Source: UBA1756 sp045222555
GTDB lineage: Bacteria > Bacteroidota > Bacteroidia > Bacteroidales > WCHB1-69
Direction of reading: 5' to 3'
NCBI GenBank assembly: GCA_045222555.1
Contig: JBGUYY010000088.1
Span: 129,200-193,199 of the forward strand
Length of the DNA stretch: 64,000 nucleotides
Each line of letters starts with the position of its first letter. Position 1 is the first letter of the stretch. The notes under the pieces are model-generated. The model saw only the letters and a program-made list of their open reading frames with translations. It did not search any database and had not been told where the DNA came from. Made by a program: the position numbers and the translations under genes. Below, piece after piece: positions 1 through 9,362 of this stretch.

Positions 1-2
1 TT

Positions 3-2006
3 GCAAACAACACCTTTAACAGCTGCGTGGCTACGGCCCAGTTCACCTACACGGTGGATGCTGAGCCTTCCATCGACAGCATTGTGACCTCACTCCCGAA
101 CAACCAGATGTGTGTCGGCGGCAATGTCACCTTGACGGCGTCCATGAGCAATGGTACGAACGCTGCTAACACCAACACGGTATATCACTGGACGGTCAAT
201 GGTCGCGAACTCACGGGTGTTACTGGTCCTCAGGTGACGGAGAACCTCACCGTTGCAGGCACCTACACCTACACAGTTTACGCTACTCAGAACCACAGTG
301 CATACAACACGGGTTGTGAATCCGAACCGCAGTCCATCGTGATTGAAGTTCTCGAACAGCCGTACGTTGGCATTTCCTACAGCGGTCTGCTGCAGGTTTG
401 CGAGGGCGGTTATGTTGAACTGAATGCTGTCATCGAGGGTGGTATCGGCGATCCGACCATCACTTGGAGACGCAACAACGCTAGAATTTCTGAATACGAT
501 GGTCTGACCACCATCCACACTGACACCAACGACCTGATTGGTACCTACACTTACTCAGTAACGGTTACCTATCCGGCTGCTACGGGTTGCCACGCTACTT
601 CGGACAATGTGTCTGTGAGCGTCCTCTATCAGCCTGTTTGGGGTCAGACGGTGGTTTCACCTGCTGATGTCTGCGAAGGCGGCGAGGTTAACCTCTACGC
701 TACGGTCAGCGGCGGTGTTGAAGACGCTAACCACCAGACTGGTTCCTTCATCCAGTGGGTCTATGCACCTGTTACTGATATGAATGATGTGACCAACGTC
801 CTTGGCGGTCTTGGCGGTCAGTCCTACGACATCGCTAACGAGCCTGGTATCTTCGTGTACTATCCGACTTATGTTGCCCCGGCCAACACCAACTGTATGC
901 CGAGCAATACGCCGAATGCTACCACGGTGACTGTCCACGCTCATCCGACCGTTACTATGACGCTTGGCAATGGTTCTGACATTCTCTGCTGGAACAACGC
1001 TGATGATAATGCTACCATCAACTTCCAGTTCACGGGTACTGCTCCGTTCCACTTCTTGCTCCAGAACATGACCACTGGCGTCACCACTGAGTACACCAGC
1101 TACAGCAACATCTTCACGCTCGAAGTCACTCCGGATGTCACCACGACTTACCAGATCTTCCAGCTGTCTGACGCATACTGCATCGGTGAAGTCGTCGAAG
1201 AGACCTCTGTCTCCATCGTAGTGTCGCAGTTCGAGATCGTTGCTGACAGCGTGGCCATCTGTCCCGACACTGAAGGTGCAATTGCAGTCTTCTACTTCAA
1301 CAACCTCACTATTAATGACGACCGCGATACGGTTTGGTTCCAGATTGTGGATTACAACAATATCGGCTTCGATTATGAGTGGGCTATGTTAGATATGACT
1401 GACTTCTCAGCCACTATCTGGATGCCTACCACCGAACCTGGTACCTATCACTTCGGCATCAACATTGACGGTTGTGAATACGATGTTACCGTAACGATCC
1501 TCTGGGGTTCAAGCAACGCTATCGATCTCATCGACCAGAAGTGGGACGATGTGGTGGTGGCCAACAACAATCCTGAGACCAACGGTGGTTATACCTTCAT
1601 CGCTTACCAGTGGTACAGAAATGGCGAACCCATCCCGGGTGCTACGCATCAGTACTACCAGGAGGTTGGCGGTCTGAACGGTGTGTACAGCCTGTGGTTA
1701 ATGGATGACCAGGGCAACGAGTACTGGACTTGCGAAATCATTGTCGCTACCAACGCACAACTCCGCGTATATCCTGTACCGGCTCACACTGGCGTAGAAA
1801 TCACTGTTGAACTCCCGCTCTCCGATGAAGAACTTGACGGTGCAGTACTCGACATCTTCGATGCTAAGGGTGCCCTCGTACAGAGAGTAACCAACCTGCA
1901 GTCGATCACGAGAGTTGCTGGCTTCGAAGCTCAGGGAACCTACTTCGGTCGCATCACGACTGGTACGAACAACATTGAGACGGTTAAATTCATCATTGTG
2001 AAATAA
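3..2006 (+). CDS. T9SS-secreted adhesin with Ig/PKD-like repeats (5' partial)
   Basis: The frame is open from base 3, so the N-terminus and signal peptide lie outside the window; the GTG at 27 is inside the gene and is not a likely start. Of the 667 visible residues, the first two-thirds hold at least three beta-sandwich repeats, each beginning with a Cys and a Gly-Gly pair (CVGGNV, VCEGGYVEL, VCEGGEVNL) roughly 90 residues apart, as in Ig/PKD-like surface adhesins. The last ~80 residues, from LRVYPVPA to the terminal VKFIIVK, form a type A T9SS C-terminal sorting domain. Sequence shows a T9SS cargo; an adhesive role is inferred from the repeats and no ligand can be named. A strong hairpin follows the stop codon. 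Confidence 0.8.
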   Translation, partial: ANNTFNSCVATAQFTYTVDAEPSIDSIVTSLPNNQMCVGGNVTLTASMSNGTNAANTNTVYHWTVNGRELTGVTGPQVTENLTVAGTYTYTVYATQNHSAYNTGCESEPQSIVIEVLEQPYVGISYSGLLQVCEGGYVELNAVIEGGIGDPTITWRRNNARISEYDGLTTIHTDTNDLIGTYTYSVTVTYPAATGCHATSDNVSVSVLYQPVWGQTVVSPADVCEGGEVNLYATVSGGVEDANHQTGSFIQWVYAPVTDMNDVTNVLGGLGGQSYDIANEPGIFVYYPTYVAPANTNCMPSNTPNATTVTVHAHPTVTMTLGNGSDILCWNNADDNATINFQFTGTAPFHFLLQNMTTGVTTEYTSYSNIFTLEVTPDVTTTYQIFQLSDAYCIGEVVEETSVSIVVSQFEIVADSVAICPDTEGAIAVFYFNNLTINDDRDTVWFQIVDYNNIGFDYEWAMLDMTDFSATIWMPTTEPGTYHFGINIDGCEYDVTVTILWGSSNAIDLIDQKWDDVVVANNNPETNGGYTFIAYQWYRNGEPIPGATHQYYQEVGGLNGVYSLWLMDDQGNEYWTCEIIVATNAQLRVYPVPAHTGVEITVELPLSDEELDGAVLDIFDAKGALVQRVTNLQSITRVAGFEAQGTYFGRITTGTNNIETVKFIIVK

Positions 2007-2017
2007 TGACCAACCAA

Positions 2018-2045
2018 GACCTTAGCAGCTCCGGCTGCTAAGGTC
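2018..2045 (+). terminator. Perfect 12-bp hairpin after the adhesin gene
   Basis: GACCTTAGCAGC (2018-2029) pairs perfectly with GCTGCTAAGGTC (2034-2045) around the tetraloop TCCG. It starts 12 bases after the adhesin stop codon. No T-run follows, so it may stabilise or process the mRNA rather than terminate it. The OmpA-family gene downstream has no obvious promoter box, so partial read-through is plausible. Confidence 0.6.
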
Positions 2046-2088
2046 GATGGTTAACCTTCAAATTTTGAAAATTAAATACATCAATATT

Positions 2089-3657
2089 ATGAAAAAGCAA
2101 TTATTTTTAATCGGTCTTATCTTGACAGCTTTCATCGGCTATACTCAAGCGCAGGATATCGATGACGAGATGGTGCAACAAGACTCGATGGTTGTTGATT
2201 CAGTCTGTCATCACCGCGTGTATATTCACGCTGGCGGTGCTTTCATGAACGATATCCACCATCGTATCCCTGGCATCAAGAATTATATCAGTCATCCTTG
2301 CGCACATACGATTGAGTTGGGCTATGCTTATATGTTCGACCAGCATTGGGGACTTGGTTTGGGCGTTGGTATTCAGCGTCTGGCCACGCGTACTAATATG
2401 AACATTAAAGGCGTCATTCGTGATTTCGACGATCCTGAGTATAGTGAATTTTCAGAACATAACACCAAATATGATTACCTCTATGAAACAAAGAATATGA
2501 TAGAGAAACAGGTAATCTATGCAGTGGAAGTTCCGTTGACTGCCGTTTGGGAATATCGTTTCAAACAGAATCCCAAAATCGGTCTCTATGCACAACTCGG
2601 TCTTCGTGGATGGTTCCCGATCTACAATCGTTCTAGAATTTTGGACGGAACGCTTGTGACCACGGGTTACGATGCATATTATGATGTTCTTTGGGAACAT
2701 GAGTATTGTGTGGATCATGGCTTCGATGAATTTGCTATTGAAGGCAACGGCTCTGCCAAACTGAGATGTTCCTTCGATCTTCAGGGAGATTTTGGTGCAA
2801 TTTTCAGACTGAACAATAAAACTGACTTTTATGTTGGTCTTTACTGCACCTATGGTTTCCTCGATATCCTTCCGAAGGCTGAGAACAGACATTATCTTTG
2901 TGAGCCCACCACTGATGTCCACAAGTTTACTTACAATGGACTTCTGGGTTCCAACTATGACATTTTGTATGACCAGGAAGTTCTCTCCAATTATCCTACC
3001 AGCACACAATCCAACACCACCAATGTTCTTCGCGAAGATGTGATTGGCAATTTCCATTGGCATAATCTTCAGGTGGGTGTGAAAGTAGGTATCCACATCA
3101 ATGCTTGTGGCCAGTCTGAGGAATCTGCTCGTAAGAAATTCTACAGAAAGATGACGGAAGCTGCTCAGAAGTATCTGGATGACACTTGCAACGCTTGCGA
3201 CCGCAACACCGAGTACATCTATATTGTTCCTTCTTGTCCGGACACCAAAGAGAATGGTGATAAACTCACCAAGAAAGAGCAGAAAGAAGTGAAGTCTTTG
3301 GCAGAAGACCTTGAAAACATCAAGATCTTGTTCGACCTTGACAAGGATGTTCCGAAGATTAATGAAAGCGGTGACTTCATCGACAAGGCAGCAACGAAGC
3401 TGAAAAACAACCCGAAACTGGGTCTTGTAATTGAAGGTTATACTTGCAAACTCGGACCTGAAGAACACAACCGTGACCTTGCTCAGAGAAGAGCTGAAAG
3501 CATCAAGCGCCTCTTTGTTGAGGAAAAGGGTGTTGATCCTTCACAGCTGGAGCTTCACACTTATACGAATGCCGATAAGGAAAACAATGATAACATCACT
3601 GATCCTTCATTAGAAGAGCACAGAGCTGCTATCATCCGTATCAAGGTAATGGAATAG
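2089..3657 (+). CDS. OmpA-family outer-membrane protein
   Basis: The ATG at 2089 gives a 522-residue protein starting MKKQLFLIG with a clear signal peptide ending near TQAQ; an upstream in-frame ATG at 2047 adds a non-signal extension and is rejected. Residues ~40-350 alternate aromatic and polar residues with glycine-rich turns (IHAGGAFMND, LGLGVGIQ, YAQLGLRGWFP), as in an outer-membrane beta-barrel. The C-terminal ~110 residues form an OmpA/MotB peptidoglycan-binding domain (ILFDLDKD, LVIEGYTC, RDLAQRRAESIK). Known role of the family: tethering the outer membrane to peptidoglycan. The gene follows the T9SS adhesin by 82 bases and may be cotranscribed with it; a joint role at the surface is only an inference. 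Confidence 0.8.
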   Translation: MKKQLFLIGLILTAFIGYTQAQDIDDEMVQQDSMVVDSVCHHRVYIHAGGAFMNDIHHRIPGIKNYISHPCAHTIELGYAYMFDQHWGLGLGVGIQRLATRTNMNIKGVIRDFDDPEYSEFSEHNTKYDYLYETKNMIEKQVIYAVEVPLTAVWEYRFKQNPKIGLYAQLGLRGWFPIYNRSRILDGTLVTTGYDAYYDVLWEHEYCVDHGFDEFAIEGNGSAKLRCSFDLQGDFGAIFRLNNKTDFYVGLYCTYGFLDILPKAENRHYLCEPTTDVHKFTYNGLLGSNYDILYDQEVLSNYPTSTQSNTTNVLREDVIGNFHWHNLQVGVKVGIHINACGQSEESARKKFYRKMTEAAQKYLDDTCNACDRNTEYIYIVPSCPDTKENGDKLTKKEQKEVKSLAEDLENIKILFDLDKDVPKINESGDFIDKAATKLKNNPKLGLVIEGYTCKLGPEEHNRDLAQRRAESIKRLFVEEKGVDPSQLELHTYTNADKENNDNITDPSLEEHRAAIIRIKVME

Positions 3658-3677
3658 TTCTATTCGGAATATTTTAA

Positions 3678-3703
3678 GGGTGGCCATTGGTCACCCTTTT
3701 TTT
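3678..3703 (+). terminator. Rho-independent terminator after the OmpA-family gene
   Basis: GGGTGGCC (3678-3685) pairs with GGTCACCC (3689-3696), including one G-U pair, around an ATT loop. A run of seven T follows. It lies 20 bases after the stop codon. Confidence 0.85.
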
Positions 3704-3752
3704 ATTCTCAAATATTTGAATTTTTGTAAAAGCACTCCTAAACCTTTCAAGC

Positions 3753-4745
3753 ATGACATTGCCCCGTATCGAGAATAAAACCCTATTAATGGGTCTGATT
3801 TTGGCTTTTTCTTTCATGTTGGGTTCGTGCGAACGAGAGAGGGTGGAGCCTTGCGATGACTATCGGCAGGCGATGCGCGCATTTGTAGTTCGCATCAGTG
3901 AAAAGGCGCGTGAGCAGGATGGGAATTTTATTGTGATTCCGCAAAATGGCATAGAGTTGGTAACGACAGGGGAGGGGGCGGAATCGCCGCTTTCTGCCGC
4001 ATATTTGGCTGCCATTGATGGACATGGGCAGGAAGATCTCTTTTACGGCTATTCGGCCGATAACAGGCCCACATCGGCCAGTGAGACGAACTATCTGCTG
4101 TCGTATCTCCGTCGGTCGCATCAAGCGGGGAAGAACATCCTCGTGACGGACTATTGCAGTCGGGCTGATTATGTGGCGGATGCCCGTAGCCGATGCGACA
4201 TGGAAGGTTTTGTCTCGTTTGCCGCACCGAGTCGCGAGCTGGATGTGATTCCTGACGGGGCACCGTCACATGAAAATGCGCAGGATATTCTTCAGCTCAA
4301 AGATGCACAAAACTTTCTTTATCTTCTTAATAATGAAAGATTTAATAGTAAGAATGCTTTTATTGAAGCGCTTTCTGCTACCCAATATGATGTGATCATC
4401 ATGGATTTGTTTTTCAAGGATGGGACACCATTTACGGCGGAGGATATAGAGAGATTGAAGCAAAAGGGTAATGGTGGCCAAAGGCTGGTCATTTGTTACA
4501 TGTCCATTGGGGAGGCGGAGGATTATCGGTATTATTGGCAGTCGTCGTGGAAGCGTCACAAGCCGGCATGGTTGGACCGTGAGAATCCTTCGTGGAAAGG
4601 GAACTATAAGGTAAGATATTGGTGCTCCGATTGGCAGGAAATCATTTGCGGGGAAGGGGACAGCTACTTGAATCGTATTCTTTCAGCCGGCTTTGATGGG
4701 GTTTACTTGGATATTGTGGATGCGTTTGAATATTACGAGAGGTAA
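3753..4745 (+). CDS. GH114/TM1410-like lipoprotein with halves in permuted order
   Basis: This 330-residue protein begins with a lipoprotein signal (lipobox LGSC, Cys ~27), so it is probably anchored in the envelope. It matches the TM1410 / endo-alpha-1,4-polygalactosaminidase (GH114) TIM-barrel family. Visible family signatures are FIVIPQNGIEL, GQEDLFYGY and ILVTDYC in the first half, and VIIMDLFFKDG, YMSIGEAEDYRYYW, KVRYWCSDW and GFDGVYLDIVDAFEYYE in the second. In TM1410 as I recall it, the GEAEDYR and YLDxxD part comes first and the IPQNG part second, so the order here is reversed (see findings). The substrate is unknown; cleavage of a galactosamine-type glycan is only a family-based guess. 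Length is normal for the fold, which argues against simple truncation. Confidence 0.75.
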   Translation: MTLPRIENKTLLMGLILAFSFMLGSCERERVEPCDDYRQAMRAFVVRISEKAREQDGNFIVIPQNGIELVTTGEGAESPLSAAYLAAIDGHGQEDLFYGYSADNRPTSASETNYLLSYLRRSHQAGKNILVTDYCSRADYVADARSRCDMEGFVSFAAPSRELDVIPDGAPSHENAQDILQLKDAQNFLYLLNNERFNSKNAFIEALSATQYDVIIMDLFFKDGTPFTAEDIERLKQKGNGGQRLVICYMSIGEAEDYRYYWQSSWKRHKPAWLDRENPSWKGNYKVRYWCSDWQEIICGEGDSYLNRILSAGFDGVYLDIVDAFEYYER

Positions 4746-4796
4746 AAGTATGAGGAGAATACCGAATCTTGAGACGTAGAGTGTCACATCTTTACA

Positions 4797-6896
4797 TCAG
4801 TTCCATATAAATTCCAAAGTTTTCGCCTCGGGATCGGCGCTGCTAAAGCCCACCTCCAATACGAAGCGCGTGCCGGCGGGCGGCTCCACCATCTCCTGCC
4901 GCTCCTCGTCGAACACCCTCAACCAGAAGGGATCTATCGAAATTTGGAACTCGTCGGTTTCGCCCTCAAACAGTCCGATATTTTGAAAGGCCACCAACGA
5001 CTTCTTCGGACTTCCTGCCCTATCCGGGGTGGATAAATAGACTTGTACTACGGTAGTGTTTAGGATACCAATATCGCCCATCATCCAATTATCTATCAAA
5101 GATTTTTTATCTTTTACATTGGCTGTAACAGTTAAAGTACTGCGATCGAAGGAGACATCGGTAAGGGAAAATTCTGAATAGGAAAGTCCGTAGCCAAAGG
5201 GATACATCGGTTCCTCCTCCATGTAGCGATAGGTGCGTCCCTGCATGTCGTAATTCTCGAAGTCGGGCAGCTGCTGGGTGGAGCGGTAAAAAGTAACTGG
5301 CAATCTGCCGAAATTATCATTATGTCCATTCAACGCCAAGGAGATAGCCGATCCCATCTCCTGACCGCCGTACCAGCATACCATAATGGCATCCACCAAA
5401 GGCTCCACCTCCTCCAAGGCGATAGCACTGCCCGTACAGAGCAACAGCACAATAGGCTTGCCAGTCGCTTTCAGTCTCTTCAGCTCTTGTATCTGATTTT
5501 CAGGAAGTTCTATCCAAGTACGGTCACCTTTGTAGAAGCCGGGGGTGTCAATGGGTAGCTCCTCTCCCTCCAACTGCGGGTTGAGACCGCCAGCATACAC
5601 GATGACATCCGCTGCTTTGAGCTTGGTGAGACAATTGTCTTTTCGCAGTCCCTCCTCAATGGTGACGGTATGTTTGGGTATGCCGTTGTAGTTGCCGAGC
5701 GGCATCAGCGAATCGGCAGCATTGGGACCTGCAAGGAAGATACAAGTGGATTTGTTTTGTAGTGGGAGCACGCCATCGTTTTTCAGTAGCACTAAGGAAG
5801 AGGAGGCCGCCACGATGGGCCATGTGGATGAGGAGCGGAAGGGTCTCTTTTCTTCGCTGATGCGCAATCGGCAGGTGAGGATGCGGCGCACATGCTCATC
5901 AATTTGGCTTTCAGAGATCCAGCCGGAATCCACGGCGGCGCGGAGGGCGGGGAGGCCGCTGCCGCATTCCAAATCCACCTCGCTACCGAAAGCGTCGGCA
6001 GCGGCGTGGGCGGCCGTGGCATGGGTTTCATGACGGGGCGTTTTGGGGTCGCGCTCCCAACAGTCGTTCAACGCCCAGCAGTCGGTGACCAACAATCCGT
6101 TGTAGTGCCATTTGTTTCGTAAGATATTTACTAACAATTCTTTATTGGTACAGCACGGCTCACCATTCAGACGATTATAGGCGCACATCACCTGCTGCAC
6201 ATCGCTGTTTTTGATGATGTACTCGAATGCAGGGAGGTAGGTGGTCCAGAGGTCGCGGGGCGAGACGGTGGCATCAAACTGGTGGCGGGTGCCCTCCGGA
6301 CCGCTATGCACGGCGAGGTGCTTGAGGCAGGCAGCAGTGTAGAGGGGCAGCGTATCAAACCGTTCCGCACGGTAGCTGTAGGCGGCGTGTTGCAGTCCGT
6401 TGACGCAGGCCAGTCCCATCTGTGCGGTGAGAAACGGGTCTTCGCCGTAGGTTTCCATGCCACGGCCCCAGCGTGGATCACGGAAAATGTTGATATTAGG
6501 GGTGAAGAAGGTGAGACCGGCATAGTCGCCGTAATTGCCGGCGGCTTGTGCCTTACGGTATTTGACTCGAGCATCCATTGAGATGTCATCGAAAACACGC
6601 CTTACCAACTCGGGATTGAAGGTGGCAGCGAGGGCGATGGGCATCGGCCATACGGTAGCCAGACCATTGCGGCCCACCCCGTGCAACGCTTCGTTCCACC
6701 AGCTGTACTCTTGCAGCCCGAGCCGCTCGATGGCGGGGTTGTGGTGCTCCATCAGCGAAAGCTTCTCATCCAAAGTAAGTTGCGAGATGATGTATTCCAC
6801 CCTTTCAGGAATAGATAGCGTGTCGGCATTCTGCGCACAGACCTTCCCAACGCCACCAGATATGAATATTGCAAGAAGAAGAATGATTTTTTTCAT
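4797..6896 (-). CDS. GH3 beta-glycosidase (beta-xylosidase/beta-glucosidase type)
   Basis: The 699-residue protein has a signal peptide (MKKIILLLAIFISGG...VCAQ) and the full GH3 layout: N-terminal TIM barrel (SWWNEALHGVGR, FTPNINIFRDPRWGRGMETYGEDP), the nucleophile Asp in LLVTDCWAL, the alpha/beta sandwich (residues ~370-540) and a C-terminal FnIII-like domain ending FVLEVGFSS. The EALHGV and DPRWGR motifs are typical of the beta-xylosidase branch, so xylo-oligosaccharides are likely substrates, but glucosidase activity cannot be excluded. It is probably exported to the periplasm. It is the last gene of a minus-strand cluster with a secreted esterase, consistent with plant-polysaccharide use. 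A promoter box lies unusually close to its start. Confidence 0.88.
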   Translation of the reverse strand: MKKIILLLAIFISGGVGKVCAQNADTLSIPERVEYIISQLTLDEKLSLMEHHNPAIERLGLQEYSWWNEALHGVGRNGLATVWPMPIALAATFNPELVRRVFDDISMDARVKYRKAQAAGNYGDYAGLTFFTPNINIFRDPRWGRGMETYGEDPFLTAQMGLACVNGLQHAAYSYRAERFDTLPLYTAACLKHLAVHSGPEGTRHQFDATVSPRDLWTTYLPAFEYIIKNSDVQQVMCAYNRLNGEPCCTNKELLVNILRNKWHYNGLLVTDCWALNDCWERDPKTPRHETHATAAHAAADAFGSEVDLECGSGLPALRAAVDSGWISESQIDEHVRRILTCRLRISEEKRPFRSSSTWPIVAASSSLVLLKNDGVLPLQNKSTCIFLAGPNAADSLMPLGNYNGIPKHTVTIEEGLRKDNCLTKLKAADVIVYAGGLNPQLEGEELPIDTPGFYKGDRTWIELPENQIQELKRLKATGKPIVLLLCTGSAIALEEVEPLVDAIMVCWYGGQEMGSAISLALNGHNDNFGRLPVTFYRSTQQLPDFENYDMQGRTYRYMEEEPMYPFGYGLSYSEFSLTDVSFDRSTLTVTANVKDKKSLIDNWMMGDIGILNTTVVQVYLSTPDRAGSPKKSLVAFQNIGLFEGETDEFQISIDPFWLRVFDEERQEMVEPPAGTRFVLEVGFSSADPEAKTLEFIWN

Positions 6897-6900
6897 GGTG

Positions 6901-6908
6901 CAAAAGTA
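6901..6908 (-). promoter_or_regulatory. Bacteroidetes -7 box in front of the GH3 gene
   Basis: On the minus strand TACTTTTG fits TAnnTTTG. Only four bases separate it from the GH3 ATG at 6896, so if used it would give a nearly leaderless mRNA. It may be fortuitous. Confidence 0.4.
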
Positions 6909-6915
6909 AGAAAGG

Positions 6916-8049
6916 TTACAGGAACAGCCTTTCGTAATTGACCACAGGGTTGGCGTAGATGCCGAGGAAAATATCGCGCAATTCGCTTGGGTCGCCCACC
7001 AAGGAGGACAATCCCTGTTCCATGTATTCCACGAAGCTGTCCATTTCCTCCTTCGTATATTGATCTTTGTAGCGGTAGGTTTGGTTCAGCAGTTCGTATG
7101 CGATGTAGTTGGTAGGCCAGAGTTTGTAGTTGAGATATACTCTTTTGTCGATGATTTCGGCGAGGTGTTCGAATTTTTTGTTTCTATCGAAATGGTTGCA
7201 GAAATCCAGTTCCTCTTGGGAGATGGCAGGGGAGATGGCGAAGTGGATATGGCCTTTGAATTGTTTGATTCCGTGGATGATGCTGTGCAGGTCTTCCCCG
7301 GGTTCTTTTTCATACTTCTGGTATCTTGAGATGAAGAGCTCTTGGGTTTTCAGGAAGTCGCAGGGGTCGTATTCGTACGACACCACCATCGGAGTGATGT
7401 TGAGTTCCGACAGGTTGTCCACAAACTCCTTGTCGCTGCTGAGGGCAAACATTTTGAGCACGGCCATGTCGGTTTTGTCGTCTCCGTCTTTGGTTCTGCC
7501 GTTTCGTTGGGCGATCCATACCGATTGGTGTTTGTCGGTGATGGCGTAGCGCATATAAGAAGAGACATGTATGGAGTTTTTGTAGAAATCGCGGATGGGG
7601 CCTCCGCGCATGATACGGAACATCTTGTTCATTTTTCCGATGTCCACCACCAGTTCCCCTTGCATGAGGTTGCTGCCGAAGGTGATTTCGGAAGTGTCGA
7701 GGCCGTGGTCGAAGAGGAGCGTTTGCAGGATGGCGGCATCCAGCAGGATGTCGCGGTGGTTGGAGATGAACATGCGGTTTTTCCCATCTTTTAGGGAGTC
7801 GAATCCGCTGGCGGTGAGACCATCGGAGGTTTTATCCAAGATGGAGTGGATGGCAGGATACATGATAGTAGTCTGGAAGTCGTTGATGGTACGAAAGTTC
7901 CGGAAGATTTGCTGTACTTTTTCAACGGGTTGCCCCGGGAAAAGGTAATCGACGATAGAGGGAAGATAGGGGCTGTTGGCCACGCGTTGTGCAGCTGCTG
8001 GTATTTCGGCGTCGCTGTAGGGACGGATTTCATCAAAATTCTGCTCCAT
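6916..8049 (-). CDS. Glycerol acyltransferase (PlsB/PlsC-like)
   Basis: This 377-residue protein contains the acyltransferase signature SNHRDILLD (residues ~95-103), a variant of the catalytic His-x4-Asp motif with one extra residue between His and Asp. Further blocks are GGPIRDFYKNS and VWIAQRNGRTKDGDD, which resemble the downstream glycerol-phosphate-binding blocks (the GGxxI and EGxR-type motifs). No signal peptide or obvious membrane span is visible, so it probably acts at the inner face of the membrane. The family transfers fatty acyl groups to glycerol phosphate or related acceptors; the acceptor here is not determined. It starts six bases after the CoA-ligase stop codon and is probably cotranscribed with it, which suggests that the ligase and acyltransferase use related acyl substrates. 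Confidence 0.75.
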   Translation of the reverse strand: MEQNFDEIRPYSDAEIPAAAQRVANSPYLPSIVDYLFPGQPVEKVQQIFRNFRTINDFQTTIMYPAIHSILDKTSDGLTASGFDSLKDGKNRMFISNHRDILLDAAILQTLLFDHGLDTSEITFGSNLMQGELVVDIGKMNKMFRIMRGGPIRDFYKNSIHVSSYMRYAITDKHQSVWIAQRNGRTKDGDDKTDMAVLKMFALSSDKEFVDNLSELNITPMVVSYEYDPCDFLKTQELFISRYQKYEKEPGEDLHSIIHGIKQFKGHIHFAISPAISQEELDFCNHFDRNKKFEHLAEIIDKRVYLNYKLWPTNYIAYELLNQTYRYKDQYTKEEMDSFVEYMEQGLSSLVGDPSELRDIFLGIYANPVVNYERLFL

Positions 8050-8055
8050 GTCGGT

Positions 8056-9351
8056 CTATTTGCGATTATCAATAAATTTAACGGGCTTTCTCTTGGTTTC
8101 GGGCATCTGGATGCTACGGATGTGGTCGATGCTGTCGAAGCGGATGTCGGGTGCTACGCGCAGACGGGCGCGGAAGCGGTCTTTCAGGTCTTTGGTCACT
8201 TCTTCTTCGTCGGGATTGTTGCACCCGATGATGACGGTTACGCTGTCGGTGCCGATCTCGTTGGAGCTCACCTCCACGATGTAGTTCTCCACATAGTCTA
8301 CGTTGTCGAGCACGTCGAAGATGGTGGCGGGGTAGAGGGTGGTGCCTTTCAGCTTGATCATCTGGTTCTTGCGGCCGATGATGGGGCTGATGCGCATGGT
8401 GGTGCGGCCGCAGGAGCAGGGCTCGTAGTGGAAACGGGCGATGTCGCCGGTCTTGAAGCGCAGCAGGGGCATTCCTTCCACACCGAGGGTGGTCACGGTA
8501 AGTTCGCCGGCCTCGCCTTCGGGAACAGGCATATCGTTTTCATCCAACAACTCGCAGATGATGAGTTCCGGATGGTGGTGTCCGCCTTGGCCGGCTTCAC
8601 ATTCGCAAAAGGTGGTACCCATCTCGGTGGAGGCGTAGGTGGAGTAGAGGTCGATATCCCATTTCTCTTTAATTTTATTACCCAAAAGATTTAAAGTAAA
8701 ATCTTGATTTCTAAGATTTTCACCAATACATACCGCCTTCTTGATGGAAGAGTTGCGGTAGTCGATGCCGTTTTTTTCTGCGTACTGGATGATTTTCAGG
8801 ATGAAGGAGGGAACGCAGATGATGGCATCGGGTTTCATGCGGCGGATAGTGTCCCACTGCAATTCGGGAATGCCGTTGCCCACGCGAATCACACTGCCGC
8901 CCATCTTGATGATGCCGAGGAAGTAGGCCAGTCCGGCCATGAAGCGTTTGTCGATGGTGGTCATCAGTTGGTAGATTTCGCCCGGGTGGCCGCCGGCGCA
9001 AGTGAACGAAATGGCTTCGTTGTAGGCCAACCGTTCGAGGTCGCGCTGGGTCATGGCGAAGGTGGTCGGATCGCTCAGTGTGCCCGATGTGGTGATGTAG
9101 TCGGCAATCTTGCTTTTCTCTACGCAGAAAAACTCCTCGTTATGCAATTGCAAGTCCTCCTTGGTAGTGACGGGAATGCATTGCAGGTCTTCCAGCGTTT
9201 TGATTTTGGCGATGTCAATATGCTCTTTTTGGAAAAGATTCTGATAAAATTTCGAGTGAGCCTTCAGATATTGCAGCTCCTCGTGAAGTTTCTCCTCTTG
9301 AAATGCCTTGATGACAGGACGCGGTTGGTATTCGATTTCAGGGGTGAACAT
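8056..9351 (-). CDS. Phenylacetate-CoA ligase-like AMP-binding enzyme
   Basis: The ATG at 9351 (MFTPEIEYQPRP) gives 431 residues; a longer form from 9414 would overlap the preceding esterase and is rejected. The protein has the adenylate-forming core: the phosphate loop TTSGTLSDPTTF, the YSTYASTEMGTTF block, the hinge region LLRFKTGDIARF and a C-terminal lid domain with CGRTTMRISPIIGRKNQMIKLKGTTLYP. A CxC/CSCGR cluster near residue 330 is typical of the PaaK branch. It should activate a carboxylic acid with ATP and join it to CoA; aryl acids are usual for the family but the substrate here is unknown. It lies 11 bases downstream of the esterase gene in a minus-strand cluster. Confidence 0.78.
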   Translation of the reverse strand: MFTPEIEYQPRPVIKAFQEEKLHEELQYLKAHSKFYQNLFQKEHIDIAKIKTLEDLQCIPVTTKEDLQLHNEEFFCVEKSKIADYITTSGTLSDPTTFAMTQRDLERLAYNEAISFTCAGGHPGEIYQLMTTIDKRFMAGLAYFLGIIKMGGSVIRVGNGIPELQWDTIRRMKPDAIICVPSFILKIIQYAEKNGIDYRNSSIKKAVCIGENLRNQDFTLNLLGNKIKEKWDIDLYSTYASTEMGTTFCECEAGQGGHHHPELIICELLDENDMPVPEGEAGELTVTTLGVEGMPLLRFKTGDIARFHYEPCSCGRTTMRISPIIGRKNQMIKLKGTTLYPATIFDVLDNVDYVENYIVEVSSNEIGTDSVTVIIGCNNPDEEEVTKDLKDRFRARLRVAPDIRFDSIDHIRSIQMPETKRKPVKFIDNRK

Positions 9352-9362
9352 GTTTATTTTTT

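Noticed and set aside
2452..3468. 338-codon frame opposite the OmpA-family gene
   Set aside because: It is antisense to a well-supported gene and shows no domain or signal.
7846..8694. 282-codon plus-strand frame over the CoA ligase
   Set aside because: It is antisense to two clear minus-strand genes.
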